A DNA stretch of 64,000 bases, from NCBI GenBank assembly GCA_014706295.1, contig JACSVZ010000016.1, positions 340,218 to 404,217 of the forward strand, in the 5' to 3' direction. A program made the position numbers and the translations under genes. The notes below the pieces were generated by a model. It was not told the origin of the DNA. It saw only the letters and a program-made list of their open reading frames with translations, and did not search any database. The DNA comes from Lycocorax pyrrhopterus obiensis (Eukaryota > Chordata > Aves > Passeriformes > Paradisaeidae). Shown in pieces: positions 27,801-42,800 of this stretch; position 1 is the stretch's first letter; each line of letters starts with the position of its first letter.

Positions 27801-30800
27801 AATGTGTACCTGGAAAGACATGACGTCCTTTCCAGGCCCTCTCCTGACAATGACAGGCGTTTTTGACTAGTGTTAAAGAATACATACTTATCTTTATAGA
27901 AATCATCTGCGAAGCAGAAATGGGTCAATCAACTGATAAGGACTCACTTCTTTAACTGTACCAACTACACTGAAGGCAGCAGGCTTAACTCAGTTGGCAC
28001 CTTCTAGAAGAGAGCAGATCTTCAGCCCACACACCAGTCTGAGGAGGAAGAATTTGTTCACCACACAAACATTTACAAAAATGGGCCAAAGGAGATGACC
28101 CAAAGTCTTTTCAAAGACTTTTTAAGGGAACAGCTGTGGTGGCAAAGTGTTGACCTGAGCAACAGGCAAGAGAGCGATTAGTGTCCCCCAAACCTTGCAG
28201 GTGTCGCAGGGGAGAACAGGCATGATGGGTGGCTTAGGTCCATGACACAGGCAAAGCAGATCATTTTGAGACAGAGACTGGTAAAACCTAGGCTTCCCAG
28301 CATCATCTTGAGAAAACACTGTTACAGGTTAAAGTATGGAACTCATCCTCACTGCAGATTTTGTTTTAATGCTCCTAACACAACTGCAGGCTAGTCCATT
28401 ACACGGGCACCTTAACAAATCACGTTATCGCAAAACTGCACTGTCCAAGAAAAGACTGTTCATGGAAAGAGCTAAAGTCTCACTGGGAAGACCAAATGCA
28501 CCCAGTGTGACCCCAGATCATCTGCTTTTTAGAAATCACAAGAGGTTTTGAGGGTACGGCTGAGAAAGCGCAGCTCAGAAATCAGGACAGGCTCTGACCT
28601 CACCCATCCAATGCTGCTGTGATCTCTATTTTGTTAGGAGTACAAATATAGCATGCACTGATGGCAAGAATCCAGGCTAAAAGTTGACTGCTCTCTTTGA
28701 AATAAAGGGTCCTGAACCACCAGGACAACATAGTTATCATTGCATTTGTGCCACAGCAGATCTTCTCTAAGGCCCTGTGCAAGACAGCAACCCTAGGAAA
28801 AGAGACTGGTGAGAGACCTATGCACCACGTACCAAGGGATCACACGTGGAAAGTACCTGTCACAGCCCAGACATGCCAGAAGAATTTACCTTGTAGGCAG
28901 GTGACTCTCAAGGACAGAGATGGCAGAGATGTGACACAACCAGCAAATACCACACCTAGAGGCCTAATGGGAGAAGAGAGCTCTGGCATAGGCTTCCCAG
29001 AGGCTTCCTGTTAAATACCTCTGCAGCCACACTGCTTGACCTAAAGGAACAATAGCTAAATATAAAGCTCTTCATTACACATCAGGGAACGGAGCTGTAC
29101 AACATCTTAAGCTCAAAAATGCCCCATGTCACATGCTCCCAGCCCATTCTGTAGTGATCTATCCATTAATTCTGGGTAGCAGTCCTGAAAACTGTCCCCA
29201 TTTCAAACACTTACTGAGGAAATCTATGCAAGACCAACCAAGTTAACCATGGTGGAATTTGTTATTACACACTTTTTTTAGAGGAAGAGGTCTGTGTCTT
29301 AAAACTCACTTTTCTTGCTCTCCTTCCTGCTGAGAGCAAACAAATTACCTGTCAGACATGTCCTATGTAAAACGTTTACTGGCAGTTATCTTTTAACCTT
29401 ACTCCTCTCTCCATGCAGCACAACCTTTGCTGGCTTTGTGCTCTGGTTTTCTCCTCTCATGATGTTGCCTTCCCATGCTCCTCAATGCACTTTCAACAGT
29501 TTCTCTTCTGACTGGTCAGCCCTTATTACCGGTTTGTTTTGGATACACATTGTTCCTCCAAGTGGTTTGTCTGATGTTTTTGTTGCTTGTCTTTATGTCA
29601 GGACCTTAGGGGTGTCATTCAGGCAACCTGATCTGCAGAACCCATACATTTGGCAGTACGGATGCCTGGAGAGAGGCTGAGTTTTCTCAGAAAGAAACCA
29701 CTCTTTTATAAATCCACAAGTACCAGTCTCCATTGAAAAAAACCCAGAAAACCAAAAAGAAAACCAGAACATCTAAAACTCTGCTTACAACACCAAATGC
29801 TACATACTTTCAGTTTAGGAGAAAAATTCAATCGTATGACCCACTGATTTGAACCAGGGAAAAAACGCATCAAAGAACTCTGAATTTTAGGAAAGAAGAT
29901 ACAGAGGGGAAGCACAGTGCTCTCAAAGAAAACCAACAGAAAACTGCATGACTGCAAGGAATCCAAAGCACTGACAACAATGATGCAACAGAGCAAACAG
30001 CAGCAAGACTAGGCCACCTTCTGATTTCCTCAGTGTTTTTAGAGCTCAGAGTAAACAAGTCAAGCACCTCCATAAGCCACGAGAGGAAAAAGCACATAGA
30101 AATTAAGAGGAAACGTTTTTCTTGAAGTTTATCTAAGCCCCATAATACACTGCTCAGCTGGAGACAGTGCAAACTGTACCTGCTTGAATTTCAAGGTAAC
30201 CCTTTGCCTTTTACCAGCTAGGGAAGGCAGGGACTACCAGAGCCTGATACCAGAGTCTTGGAAATAACTCTTCACTCTTGGACTCAGATAGCGCAGTCTG
30301 AGAGAGAAAATACACTGCTTCCTTCTGTCCCTAACACAGTCTTCCTGATGGAGATTAGATCTCTCCCAACTACAACAGTAAGCAGCACAGTAACAGTACA
30401 CTTACCTGAAAAATCAGTCTTTATTTATATTTGAGAAAACTGAAGCAAAATCCAGGATAAAATGCTTTATTAACAGGTAAATAACATCACGTTCTTGAAA
30501 ACATATCCCCTACTCAAATCACTGCATAAACCTTCTCTTTGTAGTCTCACACTGACACCTGATATCAATATTTACTTACCATACCCAGATATGCCTCCTA
30601 CTTGTCCAACTGTGGATGTAGGAAGTGTTTTCAAGCTTTGGGAAGGTGTTGGGGTTTTATCTGGACACAGACACTGCAAAGCCAAAAGCTACAGCTACAC
30701 AACGGAAACACCCTTTGACAGATGCCTAAAGCAGCAGGTCACTTGTGCTGCAGCACAAGGCACACTGCTCAGCGTTGGTCACCACCTGCAGGATCGGGAG

Positions 30801-33800
30801 GGATTCCTCCCTCCACCTGGATTGCTCCACCCTTCACCTCGCCTTAGAGCAACACTTCCTTTCCCCAGGCCCTCCTTTTCCTCCATTCTGAGCCCCTCAG
30901 AAGCTGTGTGGAGGTTTGTTGCTCTTCACCAGCTCGACGCTCACCCTGCAGCGCTGACGTTGATGGCTTTTTTCTGCACACCAGCTGCTCCCCCAAATTG
31001 GAGCTTGCAGAACACCTGCACCTTAGAAATACAATCATTTTTCCTCCTAGTTCCTGAGCCTGGAGAAAACGAAGCAGGGACACCACCACATTTCCAGACT
31101 GCAAATACTTAGCACACATTCCACATGCAATGAGTATCCTGAACCAATCCCACAGTTATTTCTGTGCTATTTCTTTCTGCTCCTCCTTTTGCTTTCCCAC
31201 TATATATAGCATGCATATATAAACACACACACAGACACACACAAAGTCAGAGAAAGAAGTTTACATATTTTAATGCCTGTGGGAAAAACTAAATTCCTTT
31301 AGCAAGATCTCCAGCATAAACATGAACATCACCTCTAACTCCCTCAGCAGAAAAAAATTTTCTGTCCCACTGTGCAAACGGGTTCTATCAAACCATTCTA
31401 GCTTATAGGTAAGAATATCCCTGAATGCCAAGTCTTAGCACAATACATAGTAACCTGAGGTATTTCCCTGAGGAAATTCCCACGTGCACAAATATGAGTT
31501 ATCATATTGTAAAGAAAAGTAAGTTTGTAATGTTTTTATTTTTAGTGAAAGATGCTGTGAAGATTGTTCAGATGTTTTTCAGCTTTGCAAAAGAGATGAG
31601 ATGCGGGGAAAAGATGCAAGAAGAACAGAAAATAATGCAAAAAGTCCTACCGTGAAGCTGTTGTTGACATTCTTTGTGCTAGATTCTGCCACGCTGGCAT
31701 CTGTCAGATCCACCTCATCAAAAATAATGGACTGGAAAGAAATTCAAAATCCCAATAAATTCTTGGATCCAACCTATAAGCAGCAGACTCAAAGGGAGTC
31801 TGCCTAGCATGCTCTATATCACAGCCTTTCATGATCTGAAGGAAAGACACAGCACCAACAACATCAAGGACCTGGAAGTCTAGTTCCATTCATTGGGGAT
31901 CACTCTGACCTGTCTTCAGACAGTGAACACAATGACTTTATTTTTATTAAAGGATTATTTAAAAAGAACACCAAGTAACTGTAGGTTTTGTTCTTGTGAA
32001 AGGAGAGAGTTTTATATCTAGTTGACTATCAACATACTAAGCCAAATGCATAGCATCTCTGATTTGATAAATTCTAGCCTTGCTTGTCTCCTTCACTTTC
32101 TCTTTTCATTCATATTCTCTCCCTTCTATTAATTCAGAGTTCATTCCCTACTAACATGCACCAAAGGGGGGAAAAATACGGAAAAATCAGTATCACAGGT
32201 CCGCATGATGCTTCCCTTCAAAACCAAGGATTTCCAAGTGTGAGGCAAAACACCGGGATCTTCTAGTAGCTACAAAGCCTGAAGACCAGTGCTTAAAGAG
32301 CTCTTTTCTCTGCTGAGGCTGCCTCCCCACTGACACCCATCTGCCTCCAAAGCCTCTCCACTGACTTCCTTCCTTGGCCTCACAGGTACTGTCAGGATCT
32401 TACCTTAGCAGTTTTTGCATAGTAGAGTGTTCGTCCCCGCAGCTTAAAGTATCGTCTCTTCCAGCGCTGGAAGGAGCTGGTCTGTTTCATCAGCATCCCC
32501 TCTTTTATGACAGTCTACAAAAGCATCAGAGGAGAGGGGTGAAGCACAGGTTTTACTGAGAGGCACTTTTTCTGCTCCCCCAGCACACATTCGTAGGAAA
32601 CAACTGCAGCTGGAGACCAATAACCTCAGTGCCCTCTGCTGGAAGCGTTTCACAGATTCATTCAGCAAAACTGAGCAGCCTTCACAAGATAAAACTCTCA
32701 CGAACACACAACCCACACTGCGGTGCGGTTTTACCCTTGTCTCCAGTGCTATCACGACACCAAAGAAGATAAGTAACTTAAAACTGAATGAGCATTTTGA
32801 ATCTAACAGTGACTCAGGGAGTGTAACAGTTAAACTCACCGAGGTCGGATTTCAGTCACAGGTAATTGCACCTTTCGTTTAATTGGCATCTGATTACTGG
32901 CACATACACACCCAGGATATCTGTCTCTACCTCCAGCTGTGCCTCGTGAAACTACCAGCATCTACCTGGCACAGAGGTGGCAAGCTGCAAGCCCAGGGTG
33001 TGAAGAGTGAAACCAGAGCAAAGAAGGAGCTATATCCAACTTCAGCATTTGGTATTCTTCAGATAGTCTTGGCCCTGCCTCGGCACTCTCTGGCCAGCTG
33101 CCATTTCCCAGGGCTGCAGTGCCAAAACTGTCTACGCACACAGACTTTTTTTTTTTAACTGCTTTATAACTAGACTGACATACCAGCATACACAAGCTCA
33201 TATGCTCGTTCACATACTGTGTATACGTGGGGTTATGGATTTAATCCACATGCACTTCATTCTGCATTGTCAAATCCATTTGATTCCTTTACTGAGGACA
33301 GGTTTGAATACCAATAGCTACATGAAAATAATCTCAAAAACTGCAGCTCAGAAAGACAAAAGGCAAAAAAGTCAGGGCTGAATATCCAACCCCAAATTCC
33401 TGATTGTAAGTACTGCCTAGGAGCTACAAGCAGTGCTATGTCATGCCTCAGTACCACAAGAAACCTACTTCTCTCCCCAAAAAAGTCACAGGAACATACT
33501 TCTTGCTGAGAGAGCCCAACACAATAAACACACAGTTAAAACACAGGACACAAATGGTCTGACAATCTTGTAAGACAGGTTATTCTGTATCTTGGTGCCA
33601 GGAAAATGACACAGCTTTAACATACCAGAGGTCTCAGTGGAATTCGGGTTTGTAACAGTCAGGTCGCTGATAAGGATCAATTAATTCACAAACATAGCAC
33701 CAAATGGACACTGCCAGGCTACTACAGCACACAAAATAAGTACTCCTACTGATCCACAGGGCTTAGTTCATTTTAGAAATAATTTCCAGGGCACTAAACT

Positions 33801-36800
33801 TGCTTTTAAAATGCTATATATATTTCTAATGTGTGCCTTTAGTTTTTGAAACAGCTGCGGATTTTAATACGTTCTACATACACTGGCCCTTGCCAAGCTC
33901 AAAGCTTCCTCAAAAACCACTTTGAAAAAAATGCTGACTATAAGGAGAAACATCCATCTAACAATATATGCTTCTCTTTTGCTAGACTGAGCCATCCTCA
34001 AACTGGCCTGAGAGACCACAGGGTCTGGACCACCATGGTGAAGCCTCTACTCACAAATCAGCTGGGAAAGAGCAGGTTCCACATTCCACCAGATCCTAAA
34101 GAGAGCTGTCAGATATAGAAGCCACTATAATCTTCCTCCACTGTGTTGGGAAAGAGAAAAGGGGGACAGCTCCCCCGTCTCCTGGAAGAACATCATCTAC
34201 CTTGGACCCTGGGCCCTGGCCAGCTCCAAGGTTAGCAAACCCCAAGCCTCAACACTTCCCAGTGGTCTGTTTCACAAAGCCACCGGCACAATGGCAGAAA
34301 TACCTGCCAGTGCTCAGGCGAACACCAGCTTAGTGTGCCTCCTTCAACTGGGAATTGCCAAACTCCACAGTACTTCCAGCAGAATGAAAAGAGAAAACGA
34401 AAACGCACAATCGAGGATTAAGCTCCTATAAGGATTCCCAGACCAGCTCCCCACAGCTCTGAAGCAGTCACTGAAAGACATCTTGGCAGCTGTTTTCACA
34501 GGACACAGCAGTAGGAATACACTCTAGGAAGCATAAAGTATCTCGGAGTGGCTTTAGGGTCTGGAAGTTAAACACACTGTAGCAATACCCAGAAACAAAA
34601 TGTTAAACCACCTTAGAGCTGGTGTTACGTAAATAATCCAAAATTCAGACATTATCTTAGCTGAAGCTTCAGCACAAGAGAAAATGGAGTGCAAAGACCA
34701 ACCGAACAGCACCCCTTGCTGAAATGACCCTGAAGGCAAGGCCAGAGCTGAAGGCACTCATCTGGAACCCACAAAGATGCATTCGTGCTCCTATTCTGCC
34801 ATGGACTTTTTATGAGTTCCCAATAAAGCAATTTTCACTCTGTGCGTCTTCATCCCCCATCTGTCAAGTGGAACAAACAGCACTAGCCAACTCTGTGGAA
34901 ACCCACTAAAATATGTATTTCTCTCACAACCTCCAGCAGCTGAGTACCAAAGAGAAATGTAAAGTCCCAGCATACAAATTAACCATGCTAAAGAAATCAC
35001 ACATTTCTGCAGCTCATTTCTTTACAGGGAAGAAAATGGGAAAGTGGCATGAGATTTTCCAGATTAAGACAGAAACATAGAGTGATCTTTTGCATTCCCT
35101 GGAAAAAACCACATATAAATAAAAAGTGAGACAGAGAAAGCAGCTACTGAACTCTGCAAAGCCCTGAACCAAAATCAGAGAGGAACTAAAATCCTGGGGA
35201 AGACTCCTAGGATGCAAAGCCTGAAGATATCAAGTCAGCCAGAAGGCTGATCAAAAAATAGCAACTTGCAGGAGGAGATTTCAGAGCTCTGTTGCTAGGC
35301 CTATTTACAGCTATGGTTAAACTGGGGTCAGCCAAAGCCCTTACACACCCCAGGCTCAGGCAGCATCACTTGAGCCAAACTCTTGCCCAGCCCGCCAGCA
35401 CGGTAACTCTCAGCAAAACGCCTCTGCTTTCCCTCAGCTCCCACCTGCTCCCTCACCTCAGCTGGGCTCACTCACCTCTGCACAAGACGTGCATTCCTCC
35501 ATTCCTCTTTTAAACCTTTTTTTTTTATTATTACCAAAAGGCAACACGTGCAGAGGTCACCTTGCCCCGCCCTAAGCAGCAGTTTCTGTCATTGCCAGGC
35601 TCTATCTATAGAAAACCTCTCAGCTACCCAGCTCAAACACGAAAGGCCAGAGCAGGAGCGCTCGCTCTGCTCACAGCAAACATGCCTCTGGTTCAGCGCT
35701 GCCCATCTCTGCTCGAGAGCAGCCGGGCTATTTATAGACACTCAGCTCAGCACAGTTTGGTGGGTTTGGGCGGAAATGGCCAGAGATAAGATCAAGATGA
35801 CTTTATAAAATGATGCAGACATCGCTGCCTTTCTCCTCATCTATTTTGACTTTACAGCCAAAGGACTTGCTTCCTGCAGAGGAATGCAGCTGAAGAAAAT
35901 GAACTGGGGAAAGGACCTGACTGCAAAGTGACACAAATTAAATTAAAGGGGGGAGGTGAACAGTTACTTCTGCTCCCCAGCCTCTCTGCAGATTTTTAAT
36001 TGAAGATCTACTCTGATCAGATTACTGGGCATGTAATGCATCAAGATAAAAGTGAAATTGCTTCTCCCATAATGAAAAGAGAGTGTTAAGTCTATTTTTA
36101 GTATCATATATTGGATCCTACGGGAAAAGCTAGTGCCCTGAAACATTATGAGATTTGATTATGTGCATCCTATCCAGGATAAATACTAAAATTGTTTGCA
36201 GTAGAACTATGCAGACTGTTTTCTGTCCAGCTGAGTCCCTTTCCACTGTGGTGTCCTGTGGCATGGCATTCCATGGGCAGATAACACTACGAAAAAATGA
36301 ATTATCTTCTTGGATCAAGCATAAAATGATGTGCTACTGGTTTCAACACTGATCCCCTTTTATCATATTGCAAGTCAGTGTAAAAAAGGTTACTGAACAA
36401 ACCGACAATTTAAAGCAACACTGCACATAGCAGAGAGTCTTAAGAAGTCTGAAAAGATAGAGAGCTGAAAGGCAAGGCCTAGGCAATTTCTAGCATTTTA
36501 GTATTTGTATTTGGCCTTGAAAAATAGCAACTTCCTGCAGAAAAATAGTCAGTTCATGGCAAGCAATAGACAATCCTCCCCCCAGCTCATCCCCTTTCAA
36601 AACTTGATTATTTAGGAAGAGATATAGTATGTTCTCAGATTTGTCCTGTCAAAATGGGTGCAGGGTTCAGGCCTAATCCTGAACTGACAAAAGAAAAGTT
36701 TTGCCACTGACCTCAACAGGAATGGTTTCAAACATCTCAGAGGACTTAAAAAAAGAACTTAAAAGAGAGCCTAATGCTTCACTGTTTCCCCTTCCCACCT

Positions 36801-39800
36801 TATAAGAACACGAAGCCAAAAGATTAACAGGAGCTGTTCAGAAAACCAGCAAGACACAGTTGTGTTTTTGGCAGCACTGCTCATCTGAGGTGTCTCTGCA
36901 CCCAGTAACCCATGTCAGGAGGTCAGAGACAGCCTACACAGATTTAAGTGCTTTCTACACTGATAACATGAGTGGTTCTACTAGAAGTTAGGAAGGATCA
37001 TGTCAGATTTCAGCTACTTTCAGATTACACCCCTTGTTCTCCTGCACATAGTAGTGCTCACCAAGTGAAACACAGGAGCAGACAATCCTTTCCTGAAGCT
37101 TAAACCTGTTGCCCCATTTGGAAGTAGGGCTCTTGATAAAACAAATTTCCTCATCTGGAAAACAAGCCCTATTAGCCAGACTGAGCGTGACTATCAAGCA
37201 TGTCCTGCTGTCAGGCTGGCAAGTGTCCCTCGGCACAGGGAGGCTCCAAACCACGTTTGATAGAGACAGAGGAAGAACAATGAAACTTATTTCACTGCTG
37301 AGATCATAATATATTTTCAGGGACAATTACTCAGTGAAGCATATCTAAAACAAGAATTATGCTCCACTGACACTTCTTTCCAATGAAGAAAAAGAACTAT
37401 GTACAAGGTAACAGCAAAATGATTCAAAGCTATCTAAACAGCAACTAAAGAATCCCAAACCTGAAGTTCTCAGCATCTGGATTTCTCTGTTTTCCATGTG
37501 TCTTCAGAATGTAAAAGCTTTAGGACACACACTGTTTTTATTTGTAGGTACCATAAAACACTGATGCCAAACAACGAATAATTGACTAAACAAAGCACCA
37601 AATGCAGAGAGGAAAAAACAAAATGCAAAAGCATATGTGGAACTGGGCTATCTTTATAGATGCTTACTAGGGAATTTTACAGGCAGCTGATCCCCAGGGG
37701 CCAAACAACTTCATCTAGTCACTGATTTTGGGTAAGCCGTGGCAAAAAGGATAGGAGGCGCTTAAACACGGCCAGACAGCCTTGCCATGCTAGAGCAGGC
37801 ACAAATCTGAGTGCTGTACCTTGTTGTGGGTAAAACAGCTTTAGTAGCCGGTGTCACAAAAGCTCTCTGTGGTCATAAACATGAAACTAATTAATATTTA
37901 GAAATCAAACAAAACACAGTAAATCCAACAAAGAAACTACAGGAATAAATCTAACCAACCCCATAGAACAAGACATGAAAGGTCAAAAGGGTAGGGGTTA
38001 ACAAGCCAATCTGAGAGCAACATCCTTCCACCAGACAGTGGTCACACCCTGGAAATGAACTCCAGGAAGTTTGGAGAGGGGAAATCTGATCAGTAAAGCA
38101 ATTCTAACTATGGGACACACAGAAAGCTATACAGATCTACAGGGGAGCACAAGGTAATTACTGGTTGCGTAGTCCTGTTTGGGAATTCTACAGTAAATGC
38201 ACTTTGCTCTTGAAAAAGTGAAAATGACATTAAGATTTCTTTCACGGGTATCAAAAGAGCAAGACATTATGAGAACTCACAGCAAAAAAAGGACTCCTGA
38301 AGAGGACAAAAAGAAAAGAAAATCAGAGTTGGAATCAAATGTCAAAATAGAAGCTGGGGCAGTGAGTCAGAGGCCCAACAACAGAAGCCGAGCACTACAG
38401 CTAATGAAAGGGGTTACAGCAGACCTTTGTACAACCACACGGGAAAGCCTGCGAAAACTCTCCTAACAATCATCCTCCCAGTTCTCCTCTTTTGTAACCT
38501 CCAGCCCTGCTGAATGAGCTGGACTCGGCATACCCAGTGAGAGACTGGGACGAGCATGGCCGACAGCTCTCCTACAGCCTCCCTGCAATTCCCGAGACAG
38601 CAGCCTATCCATGGAGTAGCTGAGATGTCACTGAAACAGGAAATGCAAGCTCATTCTCCAAATCCGCAGTAAAAAACAGGAGTTTGTAGCAAATAAATAC
38701 TGAAAAGGCTTTAATTTGCCTTGGCACAGATAAATGGTCAAACACTTCATTCTTCATTAGTTAATGCTGCAGCCAATAAACAAAGAACAGGTCTTTGAAT
38801 CAGCTTCTTTCAATACCAGATTCGGCTGCTACTATTATGAACAACTCTCCTAAAAGAGATGTACAGTCACAGACCTAAAGTGAACAAATTAACAAATGAA
38901 AAACAATTTGAAAGAACGTAAAAATGTATATGGGGAAGGAAATACAACATACAGCTTATCAACGCACAGCTCCTTAGTAAAATGAGCTCTGTCAGAGAGC
39001 TCCAAGCAAAGTACTTAAAACAGATGAATACTCTGGTCAGCTACTTAGAAGGGAGAATGAAAAACACACCAGTACCCTGATTCAGGATGAGTTAGGAGTC
39101 GGACAACTCCTGGCACACTAACTGCTTAAGCCTCAGGATGCTTTCCATAGGCTTCCGGCATCCTTCCCAAACACTTTTATCACAAGAGAGAAACTGAGCA
39201 TAAAGCTCCAGTCAAACTATAGCAAAGCTGGAAGATAAGGGCTCAAACCCATGCACAGAGCTAACTAAAGCCAAAAAGGCAACAGTTTAACAGCTACCTG
39301 AAAATTCTGGAATGGAATAAAATTTTAAAGGGTACTAATTAAACATGAGCTTTATACATTTAAGGACAAACATGAAAAGTTTGACTGCTATTTTTTCTAC
39401 CATCTAAAATTATATATACATGACTACATCCTTTCCTTGGGCATTTTTCCCATACACAAAAAACATCAAAACACGCTACCTACTGTAAAACCTTCAGGTC
39501 TGAGACACGCCTGTCACAAGCTATGCACCAGTACCACAGAATCCCGTCTGAATGCAGAAGCAGGTGGCTCTGCTGCTGAGGCACAGCGATAGAACCTCAT
39601 TTGGAATCACAGCTTGTACACAGAACCCTCTAATGCTGCAGCCTGTACCACCATAGCTTAAGTCACACTCTTATTTGTTCAGAGAGACAAGTTACTACCA
39701 AAAAACACGTGTCTAAGCCCCCCCACCCACTTCACCAGCAGGCAGAAGGAGCCAGGCACTCACCATAGTGGGCTGTCAGGGCCATTTGACATGAGTACCA

Positions 39801-42800
39801 GGCTGGGGAGTGTGACCACTGCGAGCACAGAACAGCAAATATAAGGGAAAGTACATGCAGAATACAGCTGCGGATCTCATCCTCACACTCATAACCACCC
39901 CATCCTTCCCACACCACTGAACGTCATGGAGACCTTGGCCAAGTAGGAAGGAAAAGTCAGCAGAAAGTACTCGTATGAGAACTTCAGGACATAGGAAAGC
40001 AAAAGTTATACCTTGAGGAAGAAAACTGAATCCTTTGCCCTTGTGTTGAGGAGGCTGAAAGAAAAACAGCTTCCTCCCACTGTGTCTGGATTCCCATCAC
40101 CTCTGCTACTGAATTCTGCAAGGAGCCTTGTCTGGTAGGGACTGGTAGATGCAGAGCCAAATTCTCATCCTTTTACTCCAACTGGTATTCAAACAGGTTG
40201 AGAGCAGAAAGCAGCTTTTGGCCTTTGGCCATTTAATTAATACTTAGGTATCTTAGAATTTATTTTTATCTCATCTGTAACAACTGTCGTAATCAGATTT
40301 TCCATATTTATATATTAAACAACCTATGCTTTTAAGGTTTTTCTTTCCTCATCTATTTAACATAGTTTTTAAAGGATACTGCAAAGTTTTAATTTGTTTT
40401 TCCACTTTCCCTGTTTTAATGTCCTGCAAATACCTTTGACCATGCCAAGACTTCTTGATCAGCACCAGCAACAACAAGGAAGATGAGCACAGTCCTGGGA
40501 ACACCATTTTGTTAACTTTCAGCTGAACAGAAGGGGCTGGCACGAGTTCCCAGAATACTAATTTTTAATAAAACCTCAATGATAGATCTATGCATTCTAG
40601 ACAGTGCTCTGTCCTGCCTCAGCCGAAAGCAGTTCCAAGAGCAGGCAGCTCGCCCTCCCTGTTTTATCAGACACATTTCTGTCATTCAAAGACCACTGAA
40701 GGCGGCTGTCTCACAAGGTATGACATTACCTGGAGCTTGCACCACCTGCCTCAGCTCCCAGGTCTGGGGATGCCCGGGGTGATTTCATGCATTTGATACA
40801 GGAAGTATGTATATACATTCCCCCTGTAGGAAACTGCAGGTGGTATCACCTCTCCTCATTAGAAAATTACATGGATAAATTTACTAAAGCTTGCAAGACT
40901 CAAGTGCAATGTGCTCGATGCAAGCATTATGTGATCGAGAGGGCATATCCTTTCTGAAAAAAGGCAAACCACAACATCAGAACAGTGATCAGATGTAAAA
41001 CTTTTCAACTTAGCAAAGAGACAATGAGGAAACAAAAAGATCTCCTCTAAAACCAAATGAAGCAATCCTGTACTAATCAATCGCCTAAGTCAGAAGGGGT
41101 AATGTAGCCATCAAGCCAACCTTCTCCTCTCTGGACGAGAGCAGCCAGCTTTAGACCTCCTCCTCCTCTATGTAAGCGCTCTCGTGTCCAGGCGTGATCC
41201 AGGGCCTGCAGACTGCAAACTCCATACCCTGTGGAAGCACTGCACTGCTGCTGCAGAGGTGCAGCACTACTGAACAGGGCATGCACAATAAGCTCATTGC
41301 TTTCTGAAGTGTTTTATACAAAATGTGTGAGGAGGGACCACAAACCATGGCAGCTGCTGTAGAACAGTGCTGCTGCCTCAGCTATTCTGCCTAAAGCTCA
41401 GCTACTTCTGGATAACTATCCCACGGGGCTGCAGTACCAAACAGAAGCACCTTCTTTCTTTAAGAGACACACAAATTCTTAGTGAAACAAGAAGCAATAA
41501 CCACTCAGTGAAGAAAAAGCAGGGAACAAACTGTTTCAGTGGAGAGTTAATAAAATATCCTTTAAATAATGGTTGGTGTATTTGAGATCTTGAAAAAATG
41601 TGTTCCAAGAAGAACACGTGTTCACTTGAGACAGTAGTGTGCTGCGAAATTTCCAGTGATGCTGTGCCAACATCTAGGTTAAACCTTAAGCTTTCCAGGA
41701 ACAGGGAAAAAACCCTCTCTATCTCACTTGTGCTTTCTCTTACATATGCAGGTATAGCTGCTATTTCAGAAAGAATCAGACTGGATTTGTAATTAAAGAA
41801 GGTAAAGTTATGCAGTGTCTTACACGGTATACTGGGTTTCCTAATCAGGTAATTTGGAGATAGACATTTCACAGTTTTCATTTATGATCCTGTACTCCTC
41901 CAAAATAAAAACTCAATAATTTTTCCATAACGAGAGGTTTTGGGGAAAATACTCTAAATATTTGACTTAAATATTTTTAAAAACCAAGCAATCAAACCAA
42001 AACATTAATTTGTCTCTAATTTTATTAGAGAGAATAATTAGTAGCCTGGAAAATTTTAGCGATGTGGTCTAAGTAAATCCATGCTCTCAAAACATGCAAA
42101 AAAGTTTAATGTTAGCTCTTTAGTTCCTGGAACCTGATCTATAGTTAGAAGGAATGAGAAACGCTACAAATGCGTGTGGTTTTGTGCTTTGTTTTGCTGT
42201 GCGGTAAGGTTTTTTTAGTTTGGGTTTGTTGTTTTTTGGGTTTTTTTAACAAGGAAGTAACAGCTGTTGCTTTCATACAGCATCCAAAACTCTCCAGCAG
42301 CAAGGCAAACTTACAGTACACGAGTGGAAACAGTGCTGGGAGGCTTTCCAAATTGTGTCAGAACAGATGAGTCTGAAGTGCACATGAAACAGAATGTAGA
42401 TTAAGACAGAAACATTCGTACAGCCTAAAATCCTACCTTTTTCCTTCGTGCTCAGAGAAGAAACTAGTATGCTCATGCTGCTAATCCAAGAAAATTCATG
42501 TCCTTAAACCTATGCTCAAGATGTTCAGTTTCAGTTCAATCACAAAAACTGCTCTTTTGCAACAGTTCTCTCTCTTTTTAGGTGAAGAGTTCCCAGTTTC
42601 TACCTGGATTAAAGCATAAACCACCACAATTTATGACACATGAAGCTCCTAAAATGTCCTCTTTCAGATAACCTGTTAGAAGGCAGCAAAACAAAACCCG
42701 AAAGACACTTTAATATGTTTTAGTGGAAGATGCCACAGACAGAACATGAATTAAGTAATGAATTCATGAAAATTCCTTCCTCATTTCTTGCTTATTTCTT

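Noticed and set aside
30495..31112. 205-codon plus-strand open frame in DGKD intron 3
   Set aside because: No family motif, no supporting signals and ordinary intronic composition; treated as a chance frame.
38197..38466. 89-codon Lys/Arg-rich frame in DGKD intron 1
   Set aside because: It looked like a possible retrocopy fragment, but no parent protein was recognised and no poly-A tail or repeat flank was seen.
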